NCBI RefSeq assembly: GCF_001050135.1
Contig: NZ_CP012040.1
Coordinates: forward strand, 5,349,001-5,413,000
Origin: Cyclobacterium amurskyense
GTDB taxonomy: Bacteria > Bacteroidota > Bacteroidia > Cytophagales > Cyclobacteriaceae
Reading direction: 5' to 3'
DNA: 64,000 nt
Shown here: positions 36,801 to 47,100 of the stretch, one piece after another
How positions within the stretch are numbered: position 1 is the stretch's first letter
How the letters are laid out: each line of letters opens with the position of its first letter
The notes under the pieces: generated by a model
What the model was told of the DNA's origin: nothing
Seen by the model: only the letters and a program-made list of their open reading frames with translations
Databases searched by the model: none
Program-made: the position numbers and the translations under genes

Positions 36801-38343
36801 CTATTATTTTATCTGTTCCTTCGTTCACTGCATCAAAGCAAAAATTGGCAATGCCTTGCTCATCAGTTACTGCGAAACCTATTTTATCATTGACTCCTTC
36901 AACTTCAAAATCTACCCTTACCCCAAAAATAGGTGCTCCTTCATCGTCTGTTACAGTAGAATTGAAACAATAAGTTGTTCCTTGCTGAATTTCTTGCTCC
37001 AAATCCAGGTTTATATTGCGAACCTGTTCAACACTGGCAAGGGCCTGCCCACCGGGATATCCATAGGAATCATAACTACCAAAGCCATACATAAAAGCAC
37101 CAAAGGCAAGGTTTCCTGACATATTATGTGTGCCTTGGGCAACTTCTACCTGGGCACCTGCATAGGTAGAGCCAGGTATATCTGTGAAAATAGAAGGGTC
37201 TAATAAACTACCATCTAGATCAATCTTGTCTTTTTGAGATATAGGGACAGCTAAATTAATAAAATGCTTATTAAAGCCGACAGATGGTGTACTTACTGTA
37301 TACTGATTTTGAAACTGCTCAAATGGAGGTATGAGCATCATAAAGGGATCAGAAATCACACCATCTGATGTTTGACCTTTTGAATACTGGGCAACCAAAA
37401 TTGCCTGATTGGATTCAATATTTGCATAAACATTGCTGGGAATGCTTAATTCTTTAAACTCCCCCTTGCCTAGTACAAAATCCTGAGTAAACCCCTGAGT
37501 ACCAACCACTGACACATTTGTCCCATCTTTGGTGGCTAAAATTCTAAAAATATCACCAGACCTTCTTGTTGACAAAGGAGTAGTAACAAAACTTTGGCCT
37601 AAAGAAGAGACCGGAGGAATTTGCTCAATTAAGTGGTCGCAATAAGTTGTACCTAAAGGTACATTACTACAAGTGTGTCCACTAAAAACCGAAATTGGTG
37701 CATCAGAACTAATGATAGTACCCGTGAGGTCTCTTCCACTTATTGCAGCTGCCAGCTGATAAGTTTGGCCTTTCTGCAAGGTAATTTCATAAGGCACTCC
37801 TTCAGCTCTTAACCTGGTACCATTGGCAGGAATTATTGTCACCTTAGTATTGTCCTCGGTTGCTACTACTCCAAATACAGAAGCTAACGTAACTGTTGAA
37901 CTCCAAGAAGTATAGGACATAATAATATATTCATTGCCCAAAATATCAACAGGTAGTCCCAAAAAGGCATCCGTAGAAGCAGACCTTTGGTTTAGACCAT
38001 ATACAGTAATTTCATTTTCGGCTAAAACATGCACCCCTTTGTCACTAATCTCATCGTCTAGATTAGCCAATAAACTTGTTGGTAAATCAACCTTGGTAAT
38101 TTCTCCAGGGGTGACTGAAAAATCAATTACAACATTATTGGGTAAATTGACCTTTCCAGTAGTTGGTACATCACCTGAAATAAATAGGTCTAAATTAACT
38201 CCTGAATTATCATTATTCCGGTTAAACATTAACCAAAATTCCTTTCCCTTATTATCGGGAATCCCATTCTGAGAATACACCGTGGCCATAGGAAGTATAA
38301 TCAGCAGAAAAATTAAGCTTAAAACACTGTAGGATTGTTTCAT
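33892..38343 (-). CDS. Large T9SS-secreted protein: IgGFc-binding-like N-terminus, six Big-1-type Ig domains, C-terminal triple repeat
   Basis: About 1483 residues from MKQSYSVLS (an ATG three codons upstream is the alternative). Signal peptide about 1-24. About 30-440 is an IgGFc-binding-protein-like domain (KGKEFWLMF, EDNTKVTIIP, SGHTCSNVP, CDHLIEQIPP). Six Big-1-like domains follow at about 445-533, 536-625, 629-722, 737-825, 829-920 and 923-1013, each with VxLGExxCxxxxVxDQxxxP and DExGxxxxC motifs; two Cys per domain suggest a disulfide. A Gly/Asn linker lies near 723-733. Three unfamiliar repeats span about 1019-1140, 1145-1260 and 1265-1378, and a T9SS type A sorting domain 1408-1486. 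It is probably a long surface adhesin. The partner is unknown; IgG binding should not be assumed from the domain name. Confidence 0.82.
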   Translation of the reverse strand: MKQSYSVLSLIFLLIILPMATVYSQNGIPDNKGKEFWLMFNRNNDNSGVNLDLFISGDVPTTGKVNLPNNVVIDFSVTPGEITKVDLPTSLLANLDDEISDKGVHVLAENEITVYGLNQRSASTDAFLGLPVDILGNEYIIMSYTSWSSTVTLASVFGVVATEDNTKVTIIPANGTRLRAEGVPYEITLQKGQTYQLAAAISGRDLTGTIISSDAPISVFSGHTCSNVPLGTTYCDHLIEQIPPVSSLGQSFVTTPLSTRRSGDIFRILATKDGTNVSVVGTQGFTQDFVLGKGEFKELSIPSNVYANIESNQAILVAQYSKGQTSDGVISDPFMMLIPPFEQFQNQYTVSTPSVGFNKHFINLAVPISQKDKIDLDGSLLDPSIFTDIPGSTYAGAQVEVAQGTHNMSGNLAFGAFMYGFGSYDSYGYPGGQALASVEQVRNINLDLEQEIQQGTTYCFNSTVTDDEGAPIFGVRVDFEVEGVNDKIGFAVTDEQGIANFCFDAVNEGTDKIIATVGSTSAEATVTTTIPRPDQVLLSSLPESVNLGEEICLTSLVLDQFDNPMEGEELFIEYMGNVIYSGDSDENGKIEYCFTPEEGGDLLFTSYYEGGDKTETTVMVNVPASVPTSIDLNAGSNEVNLGQQVCVTATVKDQFGKVMEGVEVQLEINGESAGSEMTDENGIAEFCKTAEEEDGEQIVFIVNYLGGGTPASTSIKVLNSGGGGNGGGGDLVASSISISGLPVEVQLGEEACFESLVLDQNGDPLPNTEVEIKVGDEVVATLTTNEDGIVAYCLATQTLGDLEFSVSYFDGVPVKGSVKVVQVEITATTISVNPSEDNVSLGEETCLEVEVLDQFDNPFGAIEVFITKNGDPAGSMMTNEDGVLNYCFTPDMEGEFEYGFYYTAENSVSSTITVTDNTPIPTIITFVDNEVEVVVGEKVCLAATILDQFGIPLVGVEVSFDVNGVFYGKAITDENGRVEFCETPDEMGDLMVTASYEGGEPAEATIMVVTESDDLEIESFWLVDAGTNTIIREIMDGDIIPYSEVKDKMINMMVITDPEKVGSVKLELESLTLCPTCSPDMRSTTENVVPYAIFGDINGDYTGKNILPGVYGFAATPFEMKHLSGSQGVKSMVNFEVMFEGTIDSFTLVNATDDTDIREIMDGDVIDLSAFKGKKFNIRSNVPENQQGGIDMMIEGPVNFSMFEKVMPFALFGDNGGDYAGRDLPEGNYTMSATAFPSKSTVNRGIGGATVTVNFEVIHNSKVDKFTLVNADTDEDIMELMEGSYIDLNQYKDVKLNIRADGKGDNIAAMTFQLSGAKDYNWTERKAPYAIFGDLPANDYVGKYLKEGKYKLMVTPYNSDNTMGGALTVNFIAGYNPDINARISNEFLNQLETNTAEGGATEGRQEEDLIVYPQPSQNLVNIRYPSSLSEDAMVMIYKGNGQLIHGGQMANTSDFNFGSYGSGLYLIHVTNGNKVISKKVFIY

Positions 38344-38427
38344 AACATACATATTTATGGGTTATATATACATAAATATATATGTTAAATTCAAAATAAC
38401 AAATTCAAGTATCTAGTTTTTAAATAT

Positions 38428-39792
38428 TTATAGAAAAATAACAGAAATACCTAATACAATAAGAAATCCTGTAATAGATATAATTGTCTCCAAAGTAGTC
38501 CAGGTTTGTAGAGTTTCTTTTTCACTTATATCCAAATATTTCTTAACCAACCAAAATCCGGAATCATTGACATGAGACAATATACATGCACCTGCAGCTA
38601 TGGCTATACCTATTAAAGCTTTATGCGGGTCTGACATATTCATATCTATAATTATAGGAGAAATCATACCTGCCGCTGTTACCATGGCTACAGTAGCTGA
38701 TCCCTGAATAATTCGAATGATTACAGCAATCAAATAAGCCATCACTATAGGAGCAACATTATAAGCAATGAATACTTCTGCAAGTGCTTCCCCAGCACCA
38801 CTTTGAACCAATATCTCCTTAAACATGCCTCCTGCACCTGTAATGACAATAATTAATCCTGCAGGTGCCAAAGCCTTATCAGAAAACTCAAGCAATTGTT
38901 TGGCTTTAAATCCCTTTCTATAGCCTAAGAAATATAGGGCTACTAGAGTAGCTATAGTCAATGCTATAAATGGGTGTCCTAAAAACTGCGCCAATTCCAA
39001 CAAATAATTGTCCCCATTTAGATAACCTGTCTCAACCAATAGATTGGAAGTAGTGGCAATCAAAATCAATAACAAAGGTAGAATGATAATAAAAGCAATT
39101 AAATAAAAGTCATTTCGCGAAGCACTACTTGTGGCCTCATCTTTAAATTCAATATGGGATGGAACTGGTACAAATATTTTCTTTGAAATATATCCACCAA
39201 ATACTGGACCTGCTAAAATAGCACAAGGCAAGCCTACTATCACTCCAAAGATAATCATCCAGCCCAAAGGTGCATTCAAGATTTCTGCCACTGCTACTGG
39301 CCCAGGAGTTGGAGGTATAAACGCATGTGTAACGGCCATACCTGCTAAGAGAGGCACAGCATAATGTAATAGTGAATTTCCAGATTTATTTGCCAAGGCA
39401 TAAACCAAAGGAATTAAGATAATAAAGCCTACATCTAAAAACACTGGAATAGATACAATAAAACCAGTCAGCATCAATGCCCAAGAAGTCCTTTTCTCCC
39501 CAAAGCCCTTAATTAGAAAATGCGCCATTGTTTGCGCACCTCCAGAAACCTCAAGTAATTTTCCTAAAATAGCCCCAAGGCCTACCACTATGGTAATAAA
39601 ACCCAATATATCACCCATACCTTTTTGAAGGCTCCCTATAAGTTCCATAAAGGGCATACCAGAAGCCAGGCCTACAAAACAACTGGCTAATAATAAAGAA
39701 ATAAATGCATGCACCTTTAACTTCATTACTAATACCAGCAAAAGCAATATAGACAAAGAGGTAATTATAAAAAGATATAGTGTTTGATCCAT
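38428..39792 (-). CDS. Gluconate/galactonate-type permease, GntP family
   Basis: A 454-residue integral membrane protein with about 12 hydrophobic segments and the GntP family blocks GAILGKLLEVSGGAQTMAHFLI, HAFIPPTPGPVAVAEIL and GSATVAMVTAAGMISPI. The family are proton symporters for gluconate and related sugar acids. It lies 72 bases downstream of the aldolase and dgoK-type kinase genes. Together these imply uptake and breakdown of a 2-keto-3-deoxy-forming sugar acid such as D-galactonate. Confidence 0.88.
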   Translation of the reverse strand: MDQTLYLFIITSLSILLLLVLVMKLKVHAFISLLLASCFVGLASGMPFMELIGSLQKGMGDILGFITIVVGLGAILGKLLEVSGGAQTMAHFLIKGFGEKRTSWALMLTGFIVSIPVFLDVGFIILIPLVYALANKSGNSLLHYAVPLLAGMAVTHAFIPPTPGPVAVAEILNAPLGWMIIFGVIVGLPCAILAGPVFGGYISKKIFVPVPSHIEFKDEATSSASRNDFYLIAFIIILPLLLILIATTSNLLVETGYLNGDNYLLELAQFLGHPFIALTIATLVALYFLGYRKGFKAKQLLEFSDKALAPAGLIIVITGAGGMFKEILVQSGAGEALAEVFIAYNVAPIVMAYLIAVIIRIIQGSATVAMVTAAGMISPIIIDMNMSDPHKALIGIAIAAGACILSHVNDSGFWLVKKYLDISEKETLQTWTTLETIISITGFLIVLGISVIFL

Positions 39793-39864
39793 GGGTTTAT
39801 TAAATAAATAAGAAATGAAGGTTTAAGGTAAAGTAAAGACAATATAAAGCCTTAACTGGACTTC

Positions 39865-40506
39865 CTATATAGCATCTTGATAAGCCTTTAAAAATAGTTT
39901 TAAATGTGAGGTCAGTCCTTTCCAGTCCTTATTCTGTAAATAAGATTTTGGTACTACAGCGCTACCTACTCCAACAGCACTTGCCCCAGCTTTAAAATAA
40001 TCAGTAAGGTTTTCCTGACTTACCCCTCCTGTAGGCATCAATTTAATACTATCTAATGGGGCCAATACATCTTTTATGTACCCTGGCCCTAAAGCTCCTG
40101 AAGGAAATACTTTTACCATACTGGCACCCAGCTTCCAGGCCGTGTATATTTCTGTTGCTGTAAAAGCCCCTATGAAAATTGGAATGTTTTCTTTGACACA
40201 ATATTGAATGACTTCCTTATCCAATATTGGTGTAACGATAAACTGAGCACCAGCATTAAGTGCCAAATGCAGGTCTTCCATACTACAAACAGTCCCTGCA
40301 CCAATATTAAGAATAGAACCATATTCTTTAACTAAGCGCTCAATATCATCGGTAGCATTTTTTGAGTTAAGCGTAATCTCCATGGTGGAAAGTCCTGACT
40401 CCTGAAAACATTGTGCTACATTTAATAAATCATCACTATTTAAATTTCTAAAAATTGAAACGATGGGTGCTTTATTAAAAGCTTCCCAGGAAAATGTTTT
40501 TGTCAT
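39865..40506 (-). CDS. dgoA: 2-dehydro-3-deoxy-6-phosphogalactonate/gluconate aldolase
   Basis: A 213-residue class I aldolase of the KDPG/KHG family. The active-site Glu is in TMEITLNS and the Schiff-base Lys in VKVFPSGALGPGYIKD. It splits 2-keto-3-deoxy-6-phospho-sugar acids to pyruvate and glyceraldehyde 3-phosphate. The adjacent DgoK-type kinase points to the galactonate (DeLey-Doudoroff) isomer. KDPG aldolase (eda) activity cannot be excluded by sequence. Its ATG at 40506 lies inside the kinase gene (32-base overlap). Confidence 0.88.
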   Translation of the reverse strand: MTKTFSWEAFNKAPIVSIFRNLNSDDLLNVAQCFQESGLSTMEITLNSKNATDDIERLVKEYGSILNIGAGTVCSMEDLHLALNAGAQFIVTPILDKEVIQYCVKENIPIFIGAFTATEIYTAWKLGASMVKVFPSGALGPGYIKDVLAPLDSIKLMPTGGVSQENLTDYFKAGASAVGVGSAVVPKSYLQNKDWKGLTSHLKLFLKAYQDAI

Positions 40507-41470
40507 TGTTTATATGTTGATTTAAAACCTGAATTTGACCTTGTATTACTGCTTGTTTTACCCATTGCATAGGCAATACTTTAGGATTAATCCCCAAAAT
40601 CTCCATACCTAAAACATAGTTTGGGTGCAACTTACCTTCTGAACAGAGGTAAATTTCTGTATTCTTTTCTTCCACCAAATTAGTCAGTTCATTCCCAATC
40701 AACAAACCGCTTAAATAATGAAAGTTTTCTTCTTTGGAATACCGATCAAACAAATCATTTGTTCTCGTTTTAAAAAGCACTGATAATAGCGCATTATTAG
40801 CTCCCTCTTTTATCCCTTCGGCAAAAACTTCTTTGTACTTTACATTATCTGCAGAATCATACATTACGCTTTTTGATAAAATACTTTTATTGGCCATTAA
40901 GTGAAAAACCTCTCCGGTCATATAAGTTTTGAATCCGGTTATTTGATTGTCATTCACCCATATATGCTTGGAATGGGTGCCCGGTAAAATAAAAATTCCC
41001 TTTCCAGAAAAATCTTTCAATTGCCTTACGACTCCGATCAACTGGGTCTCCTCCCCTCTCATTACATTGTCAGCACTTTGGACACCTGACAATAAAAGCA
41101 ATGAGTGATTGAATTCCTTAGATATTGGGAAATACTCTAAACCCATAGAAGTACCCATAACATCCATAGGCAAACCAGCATAGGGCAATTCCTTAATCCC
41201 AATACTGGATGAAGCCATTCCGGAGCAAACAATCAACATTTCTTCCAAATTGACCTGCAAGGAATCAGCCATTTTTTTGATTTCATTACTTAGAAAATCA
41301 AAATAAAAATGAACCCTATTTACATTTCCATCACTTTCAAGGTAGGAATTGTAGACGGATTGTATTCCTGAGTCATTGACATATTCATTTTCAATAGTAG
41401 CATCTTCCAAATTTACTATCCTTAGCCTAAAGGAGCTTGTTCCCCAATCACAACTTAAAAATCTCATCAT
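40475..41470 (-). CDS. dgoK: 2-dehydro-3-deoxygalactonokinase
   Basis: A 331-residue DgoK-family sugar-acid kinase starting MMRFLSCDWGTSSFRLRIVN. The first phosphate-binding loop DWGTSSFRLR is typical, followed by CSGMASSSIGIKELPYAGLP and FILPGTHSKHIWVND. It phosphorylates 2-keto-3-deoxygalactonate at O6. It is first in a unit with the aldolase and GntP permease; no galactonate dehydratase gene lies in the window. Confidence 0.9.
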   Translation of the reverse strand: MMRFLSCDWGTSSFRLRIVNLEDATIENEYVNDSGIQSVYNSYLESDGNVNRVHFYFDFLSNEIKKMADSLQVNLEEMLIVCSGMASSSIGIKELPYAGLPMDVMGTSMGLEYFPISKEFNHSLLLLSGVQSADNVMRGEETQLIGVVRQLKDFSGKGIFILPGTHSKHIWVNDNQITGFKTYMTGEVFHLMANKSILSKSVMYDSADNVKYKEVFAEGIKEGANNALLSVLFKTRTNDLFDRYSKEENFHYLSGLLIGNELTNLVEEKNTEIYLCSEGKLHPNYVLGMEILGINPKVLPMQWVKQAVIQGQIQVLNQHINNDKNIFLGSF

Positions 41471-41811
41471 TTTCTATCTGGTAATAAGTCTAATCCAAAA
41501 TATTTAGCTAATGCTATTGTCAAACATAACTATTTGAAATCAGTAAATTGTTATTGATATCAGTATTAACATTGCAGTGTTTTAGCAAAACTTCTATTAA
41601 AGTTGATTTGTACGTGGTAACACCAATCCCTTGGAATCAGCGAGTTTGGTTCAATCATTCAAAGCCCTTATTTAACCTAAAGCATTATAAATAATCCGGG
41701 CAATAAAAAATGTTTTATGCCGCTCCCAATCAAAATTAAAAAATAATATTAAATAAGGATTAAATCTCCTGGGCAATTGTAGACAAAAAATAACAGACTA
41801 GTTGGATTTAA

Positions 41812-42019
41812 CCCGGATTATGTAATAGAATTTCTCCGCCCTGACAATGTCAGGGGTGAAGCCTGTCCCGTGTTTACGGGAAGTGTTGCAATCGCAAGTA
41901 AATCAGGCTGTTTGGAGATTTTAGCATAGCACCGCTATGGGGAAATTGAAAACAGCAACGAAGTGGCTGATTTTAAAGCGATTTCAGCACCTAATAGAAT
42001 GTCTATTGCATATTTCAGG
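41812..42019 (+). repeat. 208-base MITE-like dispersed repeat, copy 3
   Basis: The best-preserved termini of the set: CCCGGATTATGTAATAGAAT on the left, and a right end that reads CCTGAAATATGCAATAGACA in reverse. Five-base direct repeats tttaa flank it (41807-41811 and 42020-42024). The rest of the 41471-42246 gap holds no recognised gene; the dgoK promoter should lie near 41471-41700. Confidence 0.85.
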
Positions 42020-42246
42020 TTTAAAGATTCAGAAAAAATTACACAAGCGCCAATCCAATCCTACTTTTTAGCTTTCAGAAATGCATTCTTTGTTCTAAAA
42101 CATGACACATTCACTTGACAATAAAGGCCTTAAATCGACAGGATTTTTGTTTTTTAGCCTCTATTTTGTGGATATGACCATCTAATTTAAAACCACATAA
42201 GTACCATAAAGCATTAAAAATCTATACAAGAAATGCCTTTTTACTT

Positions 42247-43365
42247 CTAATTTTCTCCATCAAAAAGCGATTTAAAAAAGCCCTTTTCACCTTCTTTTTC
42301 TTCCATATTGGAAATATTAATGGATTGCTCTATAGACGGCTTTAAGGCTTGTATAAAAGCGTTTTTCAGGATCAGAACAATTGCCTGTCCAGTGTGAATT
42401 TCAGGATTTTCGAAAGTATTTTCTATCAAAATTTTAGAACCTATCTGATCCTCTTTTTGATTTTCAAACAGCTCAGCGGTTCCGGCAACAAGCGTTTCCC
42501 ATAAAATTTGGAATACATTTCCTTCTTCCTTGTTCCATTGTACAATATCAAGCTCTTTGATTAGAGGTTTGACATATCCTTTAAAACTTCCCTCCTTGGC
42601 GGCAAACTCTGTAAATAAATTGAACTCTCCTTTTTTTACATCAAAATTACCGTAGGCCCTTAAAAAATCATTCAAACCTACGAGATCCACCTTTTCAATT
42701 TCAGCATTCATGTCAAAAGTCGGATGATCTGCCAGCGCATTTAATTTAACATCTAAATTAAAGCTTCCTCCATAAGCAATTCCATTTGCAGTTAAGGTTG
42801 AGGGCAAAGAGTCTCCAACCACAGGTTCATTAGTCAATTGTTCTGCCAATATATTTAACTGCTTTATAAAGACATCAACCTTAGGAGATGCCATATTGTC
42901 TATATAATGGATTTCGCCCTGATTGATTTCAAAACGGTTTATAGCCAGAGGCATTAAATCTCTTATCAAGCCCTTCAAATCAGAAGTGTCCTGCTTAACT
43001 TCCCTGTCTTCATTTTTGCTTTGGACAAAATTAAGCTTGGGTTGGTTAACGATTAGTTCACCGACAATTTTACCCTGAAACAAGGCCTTCCATTGAACAG
43101 ACAGATCTACTTCAGGACAAGTAAAAAATGGTATACTATCAGTGTGGTCTTTATCGACCGTATCTCTTTTAAAAATATGAATACCATCAATTATATAAGC
43201 ACCTCTTATGAGAGCAATATCAATATCCTCTACCTCTCCTGTGTATTCTTCCATTTCAGCCAATTCCTTATTCACAAAGTGAAGAACAATTTTTGGAAGG
43301 AAAAGCCTGAACACGATTAAAAGCAATACAATAACTCCAAGAATAATAGCGGTCTTTTTTTTCAT
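42247..43365 (-). CDS. DUF748 (AsmA-like) envelope protein
   Basis: A 372-residue protein with an N-terminal membrane anchor (TAIILGVIVLLLIVFRLFLP, residues 5-24) and a periplasmic beta-rich region. The region starts IDIALIRGAYIIDGIHIFKR, as in DUF748/AsmA-like proteins, with repeated patterns such as VVGELIVNQPKLNFVQ and FEINQGEIHYID. The tail has FENPEIHTGQAIVLILKNAFIQALKPSIE. AsmA-like proteins are bridge-type lipid carriers or envelope homeostasis factors; this one is short. Monocistronic, upstream gap of about 780 bases. Confidence 0.75.
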   Translation of the reverse strand: MKKKTAIILGVIVLLLIVFRLFLPKIVLHFVNKELAEMEEYTGEVEDIDIALIRGAYIIDGIHIFKRDTVDKDHTDSIPFFTCPEVDLSVQWKALFQGKIVGELIVNQPKLNFVQSKNEDREVKQDTSDLKGLIRDLMPLAINRFEINQGEIHYIDNMASPKVDVFIKQLNILAEQLTNEPVVGDSLPSTLTANGIAYGGSFNLDVKLNALADHPTFDMNAEIEKVDLVGLNDFLRAYGNFDVKKGEFNLFTEFAAKEGSFKGYVKPLIKELDIVQWNKEEGNVFQILWETLVAGTAELFENQKEDQIGSKILIENTFENPEIHTGQAIVLILKNAFIQALKPSIEQSINISNMEEKEGEKGFFKSLFDGEN

Positions 43366-44142
43366 TTTTTATGAAAATTTAGTTTTTCATTCGTTTAAAC
43401 CCTTCAATTAAAAAGGACAATTAAAATCTCATTATTGATCTAAAGGCAATCCCTACTCCTACCAAACAATCTTGAATCAATTTATAACGCACGGTAAATT
43501 ATATAGGATTAAAACTTAGAACCTATCGGTCTTATTAGGATATTTACTTAAAATAATAGTCTGTTTCTTGCAATTAATATGCCAGTAAATTTTACCAACT
43601 TATCAAAAAAACGGTGTTTTGAAGGCCCTAACCGTTTAAATCCAAATACAAAAAGCAACTCAATTATTGAACCCTATTTTTTAATTTTACGTAAAAATTT
43701 TTTTTCAAAAAATTCCATCTATTAATACTTAACTAACCTATTAAATTTTTGATTTTATTAAAAAAACATCAATAAAATATGGAACTCCCTATAAATTAAG
43801 GGAACAAAACACTCCGATTTTAACTAAAAAATTTATATTTATATGATCATTTTAAATAATAACTTTTTAAAGTTAATTTTAATCTATATAATTGGGTTAA
43901 TAATTCTTATAATTTTTCCCATTTATAAAAAGTCGATATCCCAAATAAGTAAATATTAACAGCCTATAAACGTGTACGTTACCCCATAAATAAACAATAA
44001 CCTATCAACTTAAATAAATTAAAAAGAGACCGATTTTAATTAAAGAAATCGGATTATCTCTGTATTAATTAATATTTATTTAAGATTTGAATTCATTTTA
44101 CCATTAGTGAATTTTATTAATTAAATTATAAACCCAATAGTT
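43366..44142. other. Long AT-rich intergenic leader before susC
   Basis: About 780 bases, extremely A/T rich from 43700 on. No open frame, RNA gene or clear hairpin. It must hold the susC promoter. The conserved-looking blocks of alternating TTAATTAAT near 44060-44130 lie just before the start codon. No adjacent regulator gene (ECF sigma/anti-sigma, HTCS or SusR) is present. Confidence 0.45.
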
Positions 44143-47100
44143 ATGAAAAAAAGTATACCTCTCCGGCGGATAGGATGTAAAAAATTATTTACCGGGTTGC
44201 TACTGGCCTCCTTAACAACAGGTCAAATGTTGGTTAATCCAGTAGTCGCAAATACCGCTTTTACTCCCGGTATCAATGAATTAGGTAGTCATTTAGCCTT
44301 TGCCAATTCTCCAATAGTCGATGTGACTATTAAAGGAGTTGTAACTGATGCAAACGGCGAGCCACTTCCAGGAGTTACCATTTCAATACCTGGAACCTCC
44401 ATAGGAACAGTTACAGACATCGATGGTAGTTATTCCATGACGGTACCAGAAAATGCTACTCTGGTATTTTCATTCATCGGCTTCGAAAAACAAAGTGTAG
44501 CTATAGGTGGACGTAGCATTCTAAATGTCACTTTAAATGAGAATGTTTCTGCCCTCGAAGAAGTAGTCGTTATTGGTTATGGTACTCAGGAAAGAAAAGA
44601 CATTTCCACTGCTATCTCTTCTGCCTCCGCAGAAGACCTTAAAGATCGACCTTCCTCCAACTTTGCTCAATCATTACAAGGAAAGATGGCAGGTGTTAGA
44701 ATTTCAAACAATAACTCGGCACCAGGTGGTGGATCCAATATCGTGATCAGGGGTGTAAGTTCAATTAACGCGAGCAATAGCCCGTTGATCGTTATTGATG
44801 GCTTCCCTATTAAGGATGGTTACAATAAAACTGAAAACCCATTAAACTCCATCAACCCTGCAGACATAGAGTCCATTGAGGTATTGAAAGATGCCTCATC
44901 AAGTGCGATTTATGGTACTCAGGCGGCAAATGGTGTAATCTTGGTTACCACAAAAAAAGGTAAATCCGGCAAACCAAGCATTACAGTCAATGCTACTACT
45001 GGGGTTCAATCTATGCTGAATAAAGTGGAAGTCTTGAACAGAGATCAATTCCTTCAGATGATGGATGAATCCAGGGCTGCTGCTTATGTCATTGAAGATC
45101 CAAATTTTGGAACCAATGATCCTGAAGCACCACTTTGGCAATGGACTGATTCTGATGAAACAAGAATTAGCAATTGGACCAACTACTCCCAGTATTCTGC
45201 GGGGATGCAAGATCCTTACCAAATGTTTTACAGGTGGATTACAGTTACTGATACTACCAAAAACAGTCCACACAATACTGATTGGCAGGATGTAATTAGC
45301 CAAATGGGCAAAACAAACGATATTCAGCTTTCTGCTTCTGGTGGAACGGATGACATCACCTACAGAATTTCAGGTGGTTATTTCAACCAAGAAGGTATCG
45401 TCAAATCTTCCGGATACGACCGTTTCTCTTTTCGGGCAAATATAGACATGAAGGTTAACAACTACTTGAAACTAGGTTTGATGTTGGCTCCATCTTTGGA
45501 AAACACGCAGGTATTGGCCAACACAGAAGGTGGTAGTACTAGAAACCCGTTTTACAATGCTTTAGGTTTACCTCCAATTTGGGCTCCAACTGACGAAAAT
45601 GGTGTTCCACATTATTATGGAACAGAATCTACCTATGAAAACCCATGGTTTTGGAATTTAGATTTTGCTGTCAATCCACTTTCAAATTTTCAAATCGAAG
45701 ACAAGAGGAGAACAGTAAAAAACCTAGCAACCATATATACCGAGATCAATTTGATGGAAGGATTAACTTTCAGATCTGAATTTCACACTCAATTTAGGTT
45801 TTGGGAAAGAAACTATTTCCTTCCTAATTCAATGCCTACCACTTCTCAACCTTTTTCAAGGTCAAGAGGAATCAATCAAGTCACCTCTAGTTTTACCTGG
45901 AATTCACAAAACTTCCTAACCTATGCTAAAAAATTCGATGCTCATTCATTGAACGCTATGGTAGGGTACTCTGTGGATGAAGCCAGTTACAGAAGTACTT
46001 ATATTAACAAATATGATTACCCTACAGATTTAATTCCTACCCTAAATCAAGGTGTTACCATAGTAAATGCCCAAAATGATGCGCGAACCAATCGTTCAAG
46101 TGAATCAATGATCGGTAGTTTTGCAAGGGTTATATACAATTATGATAGCAAGTATTACTTCACAGGTAGTATTCGTAGAGATGGATCATCTAAATTTGGT
46201 AAGGACAACAAATGGGGGGTATTCCCGTCCATGTCTGTTGCATGGCGTGCATCTGATGAAAACTTCTTTGAGCCTTTAAGAAGTGTTGTCAATGATCTAA
46301 AAATCCGAGGTGGATGGGGAGTAATTGGTAATGCAGGAATAAGCAATTACCTAGCCCTTAGTACACTAAACTCTGGAGCTTATGTATTGGGTGCTGGTTC
46401 TACCGTCGCTCCTTCTTATGTAGATGGAAAAGTAGCTAACTCATCTTTGGGATGGGAAGAAACAACTGATTTCACTATTGGAACAGATGTGGAGCTTTTC
46501 GATAGTAGGGTAACCTTCAGTGTGGATTATTTCCATAGACTTACAGAGAACATGCTATTTAATTTGCCATTGCCAGTAGTTACCGGTTTCAGCTCCTTTA
46601 TGGCCAATGCTGGATCAATGAGGAATAGAGGTTATGAATATTCAATTTCTACAAGAAATCTTGATGGCGTATTTACATGGAATACTTCAGCCAACCTTTC
46701 TTATTACAGAAATAGGGTGTTGGATATAGGGAAAGACAAACGACCAATAATCAATAACAATGGGTATACTGCCGAAAATAGACCTTTGGCAGGAATTTGG
46801 GGTTATTCTAACCTAGGCGCGTTTGATGATTGGGAAGATGTCAAGACTTCGCCAATTTTTAACCCTCAACAAGCACTTTGGAGTAAAAGGTCCAATCCTG
46901 GTACACCAAAAGCAGCAGATGTTAACGGAGACGGTATCTTGGATAGTAATGACCAAACAGTTATTGGACAAAATAACCCTGCCTTTGTATGGGGTATGAC
47001 CAATAATTTCGGTTACAAGAATTTCGATTTTTCTGTTCATGTGAACGGCGTTCAAGGAGGAGACCTTTCTATGGTTGAATTTGAAAGTATGCTTGGAAGA

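Noticed and set aside
33892..38343. IgG-binding function for the large adhesin
   Set aside because: The domain name comes from a mucin-like animal homologue; no evidence ties this bacterial surface protein to antibodies.
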